The notes under the pieces were generated by a model. It had not been told where the DNA came from. It saw only the letters and a list, made by a program, of their open reading frames with translations, and searched no databases. This document shows, piece by piece, positions 24,704-34,500 of a DNA stretch of 64,000 nt. Positions within the stretch are counted from its first letter, which is position 1, and every line of letters starts with the position of its first letter. The translations under genes were made by a program, and so were the position numbers. Source of the DNA: DAOUEX01 sp034430235 (GTDB lineage: Bacteria > Chloroflexota > Anaerolineae > UBA2200); the NCBI GenBank assembly GCA_964478075.1, contig CAYZGO010000014.1, positions 1 to 64,000 of the forward strand. The letters run 5' to 3'.

Positions 24704-25551
24704 GGTCTCTGAATGACGCAACACTCGCTCTCCCACTTGATAAATAATCCAAGTTCTGTCGCCAATCGAACCGCAGAGGGAGCAGGGTTTACAATCTTGT
24801 TCACTCCAGCCCATACAGCTAATGGGTCCAGGTCACGGCGGTAACGCCCGCCGGGCCTCATGCAGCCTAGATAAACAGGGGTATCCGGCAACGTACAGCG
24901 CGCGGCGAGCAGAAAGTCAGCTACCTCAGCCAGAGGCGGCGGTTGACAGTGCGCATAGTGCGTGCCTGGCGTCGGGATAAAGACCAGCACAACGAGGGCA
25001 TCCAGGCCAAGCGCTTTGAGAGTGTGCAGCGCTCGATATTCCCCACAAAACTGGCCACCGCGCAAGCCGAGGGTCAGGTGAGGTATCACTGTGGCATGTC
25101 GGCGCAGCATAGCGTACGTGCACGTATAGTCGTCCACCGTATGATCAAGACCGTATACCTCACGGATTGTCTCGTTGTCCCCGATAAAGTCGAAGGATAT
25201 GATGTCCACACAGGGAGCAATAGCACGCATCTCGTCTTCGTCAACAAAGCCCACGTGCCAGTTTAGAATACGACCAGGCCGCAGGGCCATCACCAGGGCC
25301 GTATGCGAGGTCACAGGCACCCTGCCCCGCTGGTCACACCCGCCCGAGATCAGGCAACTGGTCATACCAGTAGCGTCAGCGTCCTCGATGGCGACCATGC
25401 CATTGAGATAGTGCCCCCCGCAATGTGCGCAATTGAGTGCACAATGAGATCCCGTCAGGCTTACAGCTAGTGTGTCGTTTGGGCGGGCAAATCCTATCTG
25501 CGGCGGGAAATGATTTATGCGAACATGCCATGCTTCCTGCCAACTATCCAT
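24700..25551 (-). CDS. Radical SAM protein, probable partner LipS subunit
   Basis: The product is 283 residues. The cluster motif is Cys37-x3-Cys41-x2-Cys44 (SLTGSHCALNCAHCGGHYL). A TSCLISGGCD segment follows and the protein ends with SECCV, so extra Cys may hold an auxiliary cluster. It belongs to a biotin synthase-like radical SAM group that includes one LipS subunit. It overlaps the next radical SAM gene by four bases and follows a small conserved gene by six bases. The lack of a lipA or lipB gene in the window fits a LipS route but does not prove it. Confidence 0.72.
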   Translation of the reverse strand: MDSWQEAWHVRINHFPPQIGFARPNDTLAVSLTGSHCALNCAHCGGHYLNGMVAIEDADATGMTSCLISGGCDQRGRVPVTSHTALVMALRPGRILNWHVGFVDEDEMRAIAPCVDIISFDFIGDNETIREVYGLDHTVDDYTCTYAMLRRHATVIPHLTLGLRGGQFCGEYRALHTLKALGLDALVVLVFIPTPGTHYAHCQPPPLAEVADFLLAARCTLPDTPVYLGCMRPGGRYRRDLDPLAVWAGVNKIVNPAPSAVRLATELGLFIKWESECCVIQRP

Positions 25552-25557
25552 AGTGGC

Positions 25558-25926
25558 TTAGGCGATGGTGTCTTGCACAGAGATTTCAAGCGTTCCGGCT
25601 TCCATCGTCTTTTGGGATATCGTCAGCTTGTGTGGACCGGCTGGCAGAGAGTTGCCCTCCACCTGGATGGTTACCTTGTCGCGAAGGGCGAAGCTCAACG
25701 GTGATTCCGCAGAAATGTCTGCGGCAGAGACCTTGGTGCCGTCGGGCAGAACCAGGCTTATTTGCTCCAGTGCATATTCTGTGTCATCTACTTGCAGAGG
25801 AGCGCAGCCCACAATGGTGCCTGGAGCCAGGGTGTTCTGGATGGCCAGTTCGAAGCCGGTAGCCGTGTTCTTGAGGCTTCCCTTCGCGTACAGCTTTTTC
25901 AGAAGAAAAGCCGGTATCGCGCCCAT
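25558..25926 (-). CDS. Conserved small protein next to the lipoyl synthase genes
   Basis: The product is 122 residues. It begins MGAIPAFLLKKLYAKGSLKN and continues with TGFELAIQNTLAPGTIVG. The second half looks beta-rich, with VTIQVEGNSLPAGPHKL. There is no membrane segment and no Cys cluster. I think I have seen this family near similar genes, with misleading annotations, but cannot name it. GGAGG lies five bases before the ATG at 25926. The tight spacing to the radical SAM gene suggests a shared task. An assembly gap lies 48 bases upstream. Confidence 0.7.
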   Translation of the reverse strand: MGAIPAFLLKKLYAKGSLKNTATGFELAIQNTLAPGTIVGCAPLQVDDTEYALEQISLVLPDGTKVSAADISAESPLSFALRDKVTIQVEGNSLPAGPHKLTISQKTMEAGTLEISVQDTIA

Positions 25927-25974
25927 CTCATCCTCCTTCTGGTAGACAGGAGCCGCTTGCTCGACGATGAGGAT

Positions 25975-25984
25975 NNNNNNNNNN
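25975..25984. other. Assembly gap (ten N)
   Basis: Ten undetermined bases interrupt the sequence. The true length of the gap is unknown, so promoters or genes may be missing here and the two sides are joined only by scaffolding. Confidence 0.99.
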
Positions 25985-26162
25985 CAGCGGGTCTCAGGTG
26001 AGTGATTTTTTTCACAAAAAGTATAACAGATACAAGGTGCAAAGTCAATCTCAGCAACTTGCGAAGGGTGGATCAAGTTTGTGGTGATAGTTAGCCGTGG
26101 TGGGGCGATACGGTCAGGTGTTTGGCATTGCCGATACCCGCAGTACGTCTGCCGCTCGGGAA

Positions 26163-26208
26163 AAACGAACGTCTCCTCAGAGGCGATTCTGGTTACGAGG
26201 AGACGTTC
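26163..26208 (-). terminator. Intrinsic terminator on the minus strand
   Basis: GAACGTCTCCTC (26167-26178) pairs exactly with GAGGAGACGTTC (26197-26208). Read on the minus strand it is followed by GTTTTT. It lies 30 bases after the end of the small membrane protein. Confidence 0.82.
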
Positions 26209-26237
26209 AAAAACAGCTTTTTGTCAGAGCTGATAGG

Positions 26238-26678
26238 CTATACGTACCTCACGAAGTACAGTGCAATGCCCATTGCCAAAGCCACTATCCAGAGAAGGAG
26301 CGTAATGCGCATCCTCCACTTGATGTTCCGCAAGCGCGGAGGCCTGGATGTCTCCAGCTTCATGAGAATGACGATGTAGATGCCCATCAACTCAGCCAAA
26401 GCGCCGATTGCGGCGTGCGGCCACAGCATCGTCGGACGCTGGGCCTCAGGATTGCGTATGGCAACAGGCAAAATGCGAAAGAAGGCCGGATTCATGATGG
26501 CTATGATCGCTATGGTGTTGGCGATAACTGCCGCAGTCATCAGCCTGCCGTGAGCGCTGAAATTACGTCTCCTGGCCTGAAAACAGCCCATGAGAAGCAC
26601 TATTAGAATGGCGATTTGCAGAATCAGGTTTATGTCGGCAACCAGACCAGCCCGCGTGCCCAGAATGCCAGTACTCAT
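26238..26678 (-). CDS. Four-helix membrane protein, DUF420-like
   Basis: The product is 146 residues with four predicted membrane helices. ARRRNFSAHGRLMTAA and WPHAAIGALAEL carry His at helix edges, which resembles DUF420/CtaM-like proteins linked to haem or cytochrome oxidase assembly. That link is weak. GGGGGAGG precedes the ATG. A terminator follows directly. No cytochrome oxidase genes are nearby. Confidence 0.6.
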   Translation of the reverse strand: MSTGILGTRAGLVADINLILQIAILIVLLMGCFQARRRNFSAHGRLMTAAVIANTIAIIAIMNPAFFRILPVAIRNPEAQRPTMLWPHAAIGALAELMGIYIVILMKLETSRPPRLRNIKWRMRITLLLWIVALAMGIALYFVRYV

Positions 26679-26937
26679 GTTTCCTCCCCCAGGTCACAAA
26701 TGCCCTGTCCATATTGTGATACAGATGTGGCTTTGTTATATGGACGCATGGGCGTCCTGTTTCCTTGCGCACGGCTTTCACTGAAGCCTCGTATCCGCTG
26801 AAAAGCAGAGTGCGCTACAGCAGTGCTATGACGGACCTCGTATCGTGCTGCAAGGCTGCGTGCATCGCGCTTCGGCGGGCAAGGTCAGTAGCTTTTGCGA
26901 AGAAATCCCTGCGTTCTTGTGTCAGTATGCAGCGGAA

Positions 26938-28146
26938 TCAGGCCGCGCCTTGTGCCTCGCCTCGCTTTACCTGCAACATACATAGTATAGCCAGCACCAT
27001 GAACAAGGGTGAGAACAGGAACAAGGCTCGGTGTCCGAAAAGGTCCATAAGCCCCCCAGCGATAGGTGGAGCGATGATGGCAGCGAACATGGAGAAGAAG
27101 TAATAGAGGCCCGTATAGGAGCCAATTTTGCCCGGCGGTGCAATGTCAGAGACCATGGGGAACGAATTGATGTTGATCAAAGCCCAGGCGATGCCGGCAA
27201 GGATCAGCATGGCCGTCAGGTAAGTCATGTTCGTAATAAAGTAGCCGCCCAACAGGAACACAACTAGCATGGTCAGGCCCGTCAGGATGGTACGGCGTCT
27301 TCCAAAGCGTGTGGCAATAAAGCCAGCAGGCAGGGCAAAGACCAGGAAAGCAGCCGAGACATAGGTGAGCATGGCCGCCGCAGAGCTTTCCGGGATGCCC
27401 AGGAACTCTTTACCGTACGTCGTCCAGAAGGTCTCTATCGCATTGTAGCCCACAAACCAGGCAAAGATAGCCAATAGAATGAAAAGGGCGCTCTTTTCCT
27501 GGCCGGTGATGATTTCGCGAATTGTTGCCAGGACACCTGGCTGCTCTTTGGGCCCCTCTTCACGTTCTTTGGGTTCGCGAATAACCAGCACAACTATGGC
27601 CGTGGCCGCCAGCATGATGGCCGCACTGACGTAGAATGGCAATCCCCTGTTTGCACGGTAGAGGAAGGCCCCGCCGAGAAAAGCCAGCGTGGCACCCAAT
27701 CCCCCCATGAAATTGATGATGCCGTTGGCTTTGCTGCGCAATGGGGAGGGAGTAATGTCAGGCATCAAGGCTACTGTGGGCGTGCGGAAGATGGCCATGG
27801 CGATGTTCATAATGATGATCACTGCCATGAGCAGAGCGAAAATGGGGATAGCGAGGTGCAGGACGGGAATCAGGCTGAAGAAGATAGCAGCAATGGGTGC
27901 ACCTATCATCAGGTAAGGCATGCGTCGTCCGAAACGTGTGAGGGTGCGATCGCTCAGGAAGCCCACGTAGGGCTGGATAGTGACGCCAGCGATGTTGTCA
28001 AAGGTCATGACCAATCCCACGAGCCACAGAGGAAGATCATATTCGCGCAGGAAAATCGGTACGTACGAATTGTATATAGACCAGATCAGGCTGATGCCAA
28101 AGAAGCCGAAGCCAAGCAGTAAGGTCTTTTTGTAGTCGAGTTTCAT
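26938..28146 (-). CDS. MFS transporter, SLC45/GPH-like sugar carrier
   Basis: The product is 402 residues with 12 membrane helices. The first loop motif is SDRTLTRFGRRMPYLMIG and the start is LLGFGFFGISLIWSIYNSYVP, as in the sucrose/melibiose-type carriers. It probably moves a sugar with a cation; the substrate is not known. GGAGG lies four bases before the ATG. The 260 bases between it and the next gene downstream hold nothing I can support. Confidence 0.85.
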   Translation of the reverse strand: MKLDYKKTLLLGFGFFGISLIWSIYNSYVPIFLREYDLPLWLVGLVMTFDNIAGVTIQPYVGFLSDRTLTRFGRRMPYLMIGAPIAAIFFSLIPVLHLAIPIFALLMAVIIIMNIAMAIFRTPTVALMPDITPSPLRSKANGIINFMGGLGATLAFLGGAFLYRANRGLPFYVSAAIMLAATAIVVLVIREPKEREEGPKEQPGVLATIREIITGQEKSALFILLAIFAWFVGYNAIETFWTTYGKEFLGIPESSAAAMLTYVSAAFLVFALPAGFIATRFGRRRTILTGLTMLVVFLLGGYFITNMTYLTAMLILAGIAWALININSFPMVSDIAPPGKIGSYTGLYYFFSMFAAIIAPPIAGGLMDLFGHRALFLFSPLFMVLAILCMLQVKRGEAQGAA

Positions 28147-28177
28147 AGGGCCTCCTTCATGGAAAGTGTTAGTGTTG

Positions 28178-28212
28178 TAGTCAGCGGATCAAGCGGACTG
28201 AGCGGATGGGCA
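28178..28212 (+). repeat. Possible solo copy of the cassette end repeat
   Basis: GTCAGCGGATCAAGCGGACT, then GAGCGGATGGG, resembles the end repeat at 17847-17881 (AGCGGATTGAACGGAT core), with several changes. There is no partner nearby. It may be a remnant of the same repeat family. Confidence 0.35.
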
Positions 28213-28264
28213 AGGTTTCATAGGCTCTCCTTCGGACAAATGTCAGTGCTGGAGTATAAAGGTG

Positions 28265-28870
28265 CTAGCGCAGAAACCTCTCAAACCACTGTAGTGACTG
28301 CGCTCCTGCGAAAGCAAAGGCTATTCCCTTTACTGTCTTGCCCAGGAAGCAGGCAAGCAAAAAGCGCCAGAGGGGAAAACGCAGTATTCCGGCGGCGATA
28401 CCGGCCAAGTCAAAGATGGGATTGGGTATCACAGATAGTACAAAGACGGTCAGGAACCCGTGACGACGCATCCAACCTTCCAGGCGGTCGTACATCTCTC
28501 TGTTCTGTGTTTCGATAATTGCTCTACCTCCATAGCCAGCCAGATAGCCACTCAATTCGCCAATGGCCATGCCTGCGCCCGATACCACGCCTATCAGCAA
28601 AGGGTTGAAAATCCCACCGGCCATGAAAGTGGCCGCTAGGCTAGGCATAGGTAGTAGAAGAGTAGCATTTCCTACGACGCTGACTACAAAGACTCCAAAG
28701 TAGCCGTAGGTGCTGAACTGAGCCAGTTGGTCCCGGCATAGAAAGATGAGCACAGTGATAGCCAGGGAGAAGAGAAGGGCGACCACTCGCCACCTGGGCG
28801 CTGGCTTGGAGGCACTCTTACTCGCCTGAAGCAATGGTGTGTCCTTTGCCAGCTCTGTCTGTTCCTCCAC
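28265..28870 (-). CDS. VTT-domain (DedA/TVP38-like) membrane protein
   Basis: The product is 201 residues, with a first membrane helix followed by the VTT core: NATLLLPMPSLAATFMAGG, then GELSGYLAGYGGRA and VIPNPIFDLAGIAAG, with glycines in the re-entrant loops. The family moves phospholipids such as undecaprenyl phosphate or works in membrane homeostasis. GTG at 28870 is chosen because GGAGG lies just before it; an ATG at 28939 is possible. It is transcribed towards the MFS gene. Confidence 0.8.
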   Translation of the reverse strand: MEEQTELAKDTPLLQASKSASKPAPRWRVVALLFSLAITVLIFLCRDQLAQFSTYGYFGVFVVSVVGNATLLLPMPSLAATFMAGGIFNPLLIGVVSGAGMAIGELSGYLAGYGGRAIIETQNREMYDRLEGWMRRHGFLTVFVLSVIPNPIFDLAGIAAGILRFPLWRFLLACFLGKTVKGIAFAFAGAQSLQWFERFLR

Positions 28871-29031
28871 ATGTCCTCCGCTTACCTCAATGAAAGGGGC
28901 ATAGTATCGCTCGGAAGCATACCAGGCCTCGTTCCGCATTGCGTGGCAGCAGAAAGGACTGCAGCGCGCCTTTCGTTACCTGCCAAAGAGAGAAACTACC
29001 CTGAAAACCGCCATCGGGCAGCATGCCCACT

Positions 29032-29064
29032 CCGCTCATCTGCGCCGCAGGTGCAGATGAGCGG
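29032..29064. repeat. Perfect hairpin in the gap between membrane gene and sugar dehydrogenase
   Basis: CCGCTCATCTGC and GCAGATGAGCGG pair exactly around nine bases. It has no T run on the minus strand. The surrounding 28871-29194 holds no gene I can support. Confidence 0.55.
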
Positions 29065-29194
29065 ATGCTGCGCGAGGAGCTGCCTCTGCTGAAACCCCGA
29101 GCTGCTTACCTTGAAAGAGGTTATGAAGGTCAATCCGGGCGCGTTGCAGGCAAGAGCCAATCCTGGCTCGTCCTAGGACTCACACAGGAACACA

Positions 29195-30553
29195 CTAACT
29201 TGGGCCACTCTGGGCAATGTCCCAAGGTGCACCTAGCCTTACGATGTCAGTGCTCGGGCTCTTTGTGCCCTGTGTGGCATTGACCGTGTCCACTAACAAA
29301 GAACAATGGCGTACAATCCAGGTACAGTCATAGCAACTGTGACCAGCGACAATGACCACGCAATCACTCTCTCTCAGAACATCCTCGGTTAAAGGTTGCG
29401 AAGTGAGGTGTAGCTCCTTTTGACAGAACACGCTGCGGCCTATGTGGAAACGCGGCACGTAGGGGTCATTGTAGCTGACTACTGCCCCACGTTGCAGTAG
29501 TAACTCCATGATCCGCTCAGCCGGAGAGTTCCGAGCGTCGTCTATGTCCTTCTTGAACGCCACGCCCAAGATCAGGACTCTGGCGCCATGCAGGACTTGA
29601 CTATGGCGATTGAGGCCAGCCATGATGAGTTCAACCACGTGATAGGGCATACTCTGGTTGACCTCAGCAGCCAGCTCGATGAACTTTGTGTAGAAATCGT
29701 ACTCACGAGCTTTCCAAGAGAGATAATAGGGGTCCACAGGTATGCAGTGCCCACCGGTTCCGGGGCCGGGGTAAAAGGGCATGAAACCGAAGGGCTTGGT
29801 GGCGGCTGCCTTGATGACCTCCCAGAAGTCAATGCCCATGCGTTCACACAGCAGCGCCAATTCGTTGACGAGGGCTATGTTCACGCTGCGGAAGATGTTT
29901 TCCAGGAGCTTGGACATCTCCGCTGCACGTGGTGAGGACACGACGTAAACCTCTGGCGAGAGCTGCCCGAGCAGCCGCCGAGCCAGGTCGGCACATTTGG
30001 GCGTGAGGCCGCCGACTACCTTGGGCAGATTGCCCACGTGATACATCTTGTCGCCGGGATTGATGCGCTCGGGAGAGAACGCCAAGTGGAAATCGCGACC
30101 AGCCTGTAAGCCGCTCTGTTCCAGGATGGGGAGAACTTTTTCCTCGGTGGTGCCAGGGTAAGTCGTACTTTGCAGGATGATGAGTTGGCCAGGTTGCAAC
30201 CGCTCGGCAATGCCTCTAGCTGCGGCCACGACAGCCGATAGATCCGGGGCTTTCATAGCATCGAATGGAGTAGGGACGCAGATGAACACGACGTCCATGT
30301 CTGCCAGGATATCGTAGTCAGTGGTGGCCGAGAATTGTTTCGCGGCCACCAATCTAGCGATGTCTTGGGCGGAGACATCCAGGATGTAGCTCTGTCCTTG
30401 TTCGATGGCCCTCACTTTGGCCTCATCAGTATCCAGGCCGATGACTGTGTATCCCACGTCAGCCAGGGCCACAGCTAGCTGCAGTCCCACATAGCCCAGG
30501 CCAAGGACACAAATACGAGCCGATTTCTCTTGGATGCTCTCTACAAGTGCCAA
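29195..30553 (-). CDS. UDP-sugar 6-dehydrogenase (nucleotide sugar dehydrogenase)
   Basis: The product is 452 residues. It oxidises C6 of a UDP sugar to a uronic acid with NAD. The Rossmann motif is VLGLGYVGLQLA near residue 16 and the active site is PGPGTGGHCIPVDPYYL with the Cys nucleophile. The FSPERINPGDK segment and the pattern around VVGGLT suit UDP-GlcNAc/ManNAc enzymes (WecC/WbpA-like) over UDP-glucose. This fits the WbpD-like acetyltransferase at the right end. The start is TTG at 30553, with AGGAG ten bases before it. It follows the lipid-linked sugar transferase by 19 bases. Confidence 0.9.
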   Translation of the reverse strand: MALVESIQEKSARICVLGLGYVGLQLAVALADVGYTVIGLDTDEAKVRAIEQGQSYILDVSAQDIARLVAAKQFSATTDYDILADMDVVFICVPTPFDAMKAPDLSAVVAAARGIAERLQPGQLIILQSTTYPGTTEEKVLPILEQSGLQAGRDFHLAFSPERINPGDKMYHVGNLPKVVGGLTPKCADLARRLLGQLSPEVYVVSSPRAAEMSKLLENIFRSVNIALVNELALLCERMGIDFWEVIKAAATKPFGFMPFYPGPGTGGHCIPVDPYYLSWKAREYDFYTKFIELAAEVNQSMPYHVVELIMAGLNRHSQVLHGARVLILGVAFKKDIDDARNSPAERIMELLLQRGAVVSYNDPYVPRFHIGRSVFCQKELHLTSQPLTEDVLRESDCVVIVAGHSCYDCTWIVRHCSLLVDTVNATQGTKSPSTDIVRLGAPWDIAQSGPS

Positions 30554-30572
30554 GGCTTCTTCACTCCTATGA

Positions 30573-31568
30573 TCAGACTTTCACCTGCTCCAGACGCCAG
30601 AGGGCATAGAGTGCGACGACTACCAGCAGCCCACCAGTGAAGTAGCCCTCAAGCATGCTGGCTTGTGTCAGGAACATGGCTACAACGCCCAGGGCACAAC
30701 ATACGAGATAGAGCATAAGCACGGCTTCACGCCGGGTGGCCCCCATTGTCACCAGACGGTGCGAAACGTGATCTTTCCCCGGCGAAGTTAAGGGGTTGAG
30801 GCCGCGGCGCAGGCGCGAAATCACCACGAGGGCAGTGTCAAGAATGGGCAGCCCCAACACAACAACCGGGATCATCCAGGTCACAAAGTCGACATTATCA
30901 GGGAAGCGCAGTTTGATGCCCAGGGCTGCCAGCACGAAACCGATGAAGAGACTGCCAGTATCGCCCATGAAGATGCTGGCAGGGTTAAGATTGTAGTATA
31001 GGAAGCCGATGCAGGCACCCAGGAGAGCTGCTGCCAGGGTGGCCACCAGGTATTGCCCGCTCATGGCGGCCAACAGGAAGAAGAAGATGCAGGCCACCGT
31101 GGCTACCCCCCCTGACAACCCGTCCATATTGTCGAGCAAGTTCAAAGCGTTGGTGACGCCTACCACCCACAGCAAGGTGGCTATCAGATTCAGCGCGGGA
31201 TTGTGCAAGAAACCAACCTGGATACCGGAGATCATCAGGATGCCAGTAGCCAGCACCTGTACTGCCAGCTTGAGCAACGGTCGCAGGCCACGGCGATCAT
31301 CCCACACGCCCAAGAATGAGACGAGGGTCGCGCCCACCAGAATGCTAACGAGCTGTGATACATAGAAACGATCACCGAGGACAAGCAGGGCAGCAATGCA
31401 CCCCACATAGATGGCAGCGCCACCCAGACGTGGAGTCGGGCGCGTATGTACTTTTCTCTCATTCGGCTGGTCAATAAAGCCCCAACGGACTGCAGCTTTC
31501 TTGACTAACGGCATGCTTCCCACCACGATAAGCAATGCGCTGGCAAAGATCAACATGTACTGTGTCAT
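30573..31568 (-). CDS. Undecaprenyl-phosphate sugar-1-phosphate transferase (WecA/TagO-like)
   Basis: The product is 331 residues with about ten membrane helices. It puts the first sugar phosphate, usually GlcNAc-1-P, on the lipid carrier and so starts polymer assembly. ERKVHTRPTPRLGG and NLLDNMDGLSGG are the family's substrate and metal motifs, and FMGDTGSLFIGF follows. AAGGGG precedes the ATG. Placed between the O-antigen ligase and the nucleotide sugar dehydrogenase, it fits the polysaccharide pathway. Confidence 0.93.
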   Translation of the reverse strand: MTQYMLIFASALLIVVGSMPLVKKAAVRWGFIDQPNERKVHTRPTPRLGGAAIYVGCIAALLVLGDRFYVSQLVSILVGATLVSFLGVWDDRRGLRPLLKLAVQVLATGILMISGIQVGFLHNPALNLIATLLWVVGVTNALNLLDNMDGLSGGVATVACIFFFLLAAMSGQYLVATLAAALLGACIGFLYYNLNPASIFMGDTGSLFIGFVLAALGIKLRFPDNVDFVTWMIPVVVLGLPILDTALVVISRLRRGLNPLTSPGKDHVSHRLVTMGATRREAVLMLYLVCCALGVVAMFLTQASMLEGYFTGGLLVVVALYALWRLEQVKV

Positions 31569-31582
31569 AATATCCCCTTCTG

Positions 31583-34500
31583 TTACTGTTGCGGCTGGGT
31601 CATCGCCTCTTTCTGTGCTTCTAGCTGGGCAACAAAGTCCTGGAGCGCCTGTCGCTCGTGCTCTGGGGACAGCTCCAACGCTCTCTGCGCGTGGGCGATG
31701 GCGTCATCTATCTGTCCCAGTTGGTGATAGAGCAAGGCCAAATTACGGTGGCTGATCGAATCGTCAGGAAGAACCTGCAGCACCTTGAGGTTCTCGTCTA
31801 TAGCCTCCTGCAATCGCCCTTGTTGAAAATAGATCAGCCCCAGGGTGCTGTGTGCCTTGGCGAGATATGGATCGATCCGCACAGCCTCGAGGTTTGAGGC
31901 CAGGGCATCCGTAATATTGCCCCGGTGGTAATAGATATAGCCCAGTGTACTGAGAGCTTCAGCATTGTTAGGTTCGTAGATAAGCGCCTGCTGATAGGCA
32001 TCCTCGGCTTCATCGAGCTTGCCCTGTGCAGTGTAAAGGTTCCCAAGGATAATGTACGTGGAACCGAATTGTTGATCCAATGATAAGGAATACTCAAGTT
32101 TCTCCAGAGCACCATCATAATCGCCCTTTATCGTATAGACCAGAGACCATTCGTTGAAGATCTGGGCATTATGTGGGCTGCATTGCGCTGCCTGCTCGTA
32201 GTAATAGTGAGCTAGATTTAGCTTTTCTGTGCGTTCCTCGGCACTGGTAACCCAGTCGGCCCAGTTGCGGTGTAGCCGCCCCAGGTTGGCATAGTGGTCC
32301 GTGTTCAAAGGGTTCAACTGCCGCGCATGATCCAGAGCTTTGAAACTCTCTTCAAACCAGCCGATTCTCTCTTGGGGTTCCGTGACGGAACTGGCCTTGC
32401 CCATCATCGCACGGCCAAGGAACAGGTAGTAGTAGTCCTGGTCTGGTGCCAGTGAAATGGCACGATTGTAGAACTCGATGCTGGTATCCCAGCGCCGTTC
32501 CCCCTCCAATTTCAAACCCTGCTTATAGTAGATGTCTGCTTTCACTATGCTGATGTTGGTAGCAAGAATCACCACGACGACGAGCACGATCAGGATGGGA
32601 TAGGCCCACAGATTCGCAGTCCGCCATAGTCGTTGCGGCAGCTGGGTATCCCACACGAGAGATAGCGCAATGAGCAGGCCGAGAACGAATATCGCACTGT
32701 AGTAAAAGGTGATTGTGTTGGCAATATCCGTACCCGGTTTAATGAGAGAGGTGTACATTGCCATACCGAAAACAAAGACCGTAAGGGTCACTGCCGTGTA
32801 TATGCCAAGGGCAGAAAGCCACCAGCCCGGTTTCTGGCGCGAAGGGGCGGTGCGCTCTGCCTCGGCCAGCGCCACAATCGCTCCCACGAGCCAGGTGAGG
32901 AAGAATATCCACAGCACACCGTATGAAGTTCTATAGTCCTGACGAGGAGCGAAGGTCGTCAGTGAGAGTTGGATGATGCGCAGTGAATCTATCTCCCCCA
33001 TGGGATTGGCGATGAAGTCAAACCCTAGGGTGAACAGCAGTAGTGCCACCACCAGCGAGCCTGTGAGCAACCTGGCCGTCAGCGAGGAACGTGACTGCCC
33101 TGCTTGCCTGACAGCAGCAACGGCTGCCTCGTGCGCCTGTTTTTTCGCACGACGGCGGGATCGTTTGCTGCGCCGCTTGCCTGGCAATGCTCTGGGCTCA
33201 GCAGGCGCGGCCTCAGCTACGGGCTCATCTCGTATCCAGTTCAAGCCAACCAAGATGAACGCAGCGGCATAGACCCAGAAGTGCACCCGCGTGGCGGCGA
33301 TAGCAATGCCAAAGTGAATCTCGATAAAGTGTGCGACTATCGTCGAGAACAGGCCGATGAGCAGCAATTGTCTCTTCATCTCAATAGCGGGCTGCTCTCT
33401 GGTGTAGGAGAACATTGCAGAAAGCATGAGGTAGAGCGACATACCCGCAATGAAGCCCACTGGCAAGCCCACGCCTGACAGCTTGTAGGTGCCCTCCATC
33501 ACTTTCGGCAGGAACACACCAATGACAGCTCCCGCAATGCTTAGAAGCAGGAAGAGATTTCGCTGCCGTGTCGTCTCCATGAACCGCAGCCACTTCAGGC
33601 CGTAATAGAATATGCTGCCAAACAGGAACATGTAGATCACAAAGCCAATCACGCCAGTAATGACCAGGGCATCGAATGTCTCGTTGTGCGCCCGATCGGG
33701 TGAGGCATTCCGGGCTTCATAGTGCGCCAGGTCGGGCGGATAGTGAGGGTTATAGGCTACGTGCATCGTCTCCGGGCCGTAGCCGACTATCGTTCGCAGA
33801 GGATCAGCTTTGATAAGCTCGAGTGTTCCCTCCCAGATTAGCACACGCACCTTGCCGGTACCAGCCTCAGTCTGAAAGATCTGCCCCAGGCGGCCAATAT
33901 ATGGTAATTCACGGAACTGCGATAGCGGAGTGTTTGGCAGGTTGAAGAGGAACAAGAACGTTGCGGCAAGCAAGGTATGGAACACCCAGCCAAGCCAGAG
34001 CCAACGCCAGCCGCGCTTGAGTGCGACCAGCAACACGTAGGCTGGTACTACTCCCACAGGAATGCTCAGCACAGCAAAAGCCAGTGCCCTCAGCGCATCC
34101 CTGGTATTCAGGCGGCTCTGGTCGCTGATGCTGCGCCGTAGAGAGATGAGCGCTACAAGCACAAAGACGTAGAGCCCGCCCAGCAGTCCTAGCCAGGGAC
34201 CACGGCTCTGCGTGAAGAAGGTGCAGGTCAATTGTACGCTCATTACGAACGTATAACATCCGGCCAGCAGGGCATGCGAAATCGTTCCTTCTTGCTCTTT
34301 CAGAAGAGTTGAGAATGACTCAACTAGTCTGGCCAGGGTGATCGGTGTGGCCATGATCAAATAGGCAGCCACAAAGATGGCATTGCCCATGTTCCCAGCC
34401 ACGCGCAGTACGACATCTCCACTCCAGGGCAGTGAATCCAGGTGATAATGCTGTAAGATGCCATAGAGAGAGATGGGCAGGCTGGTGAGAATGATGGTGC

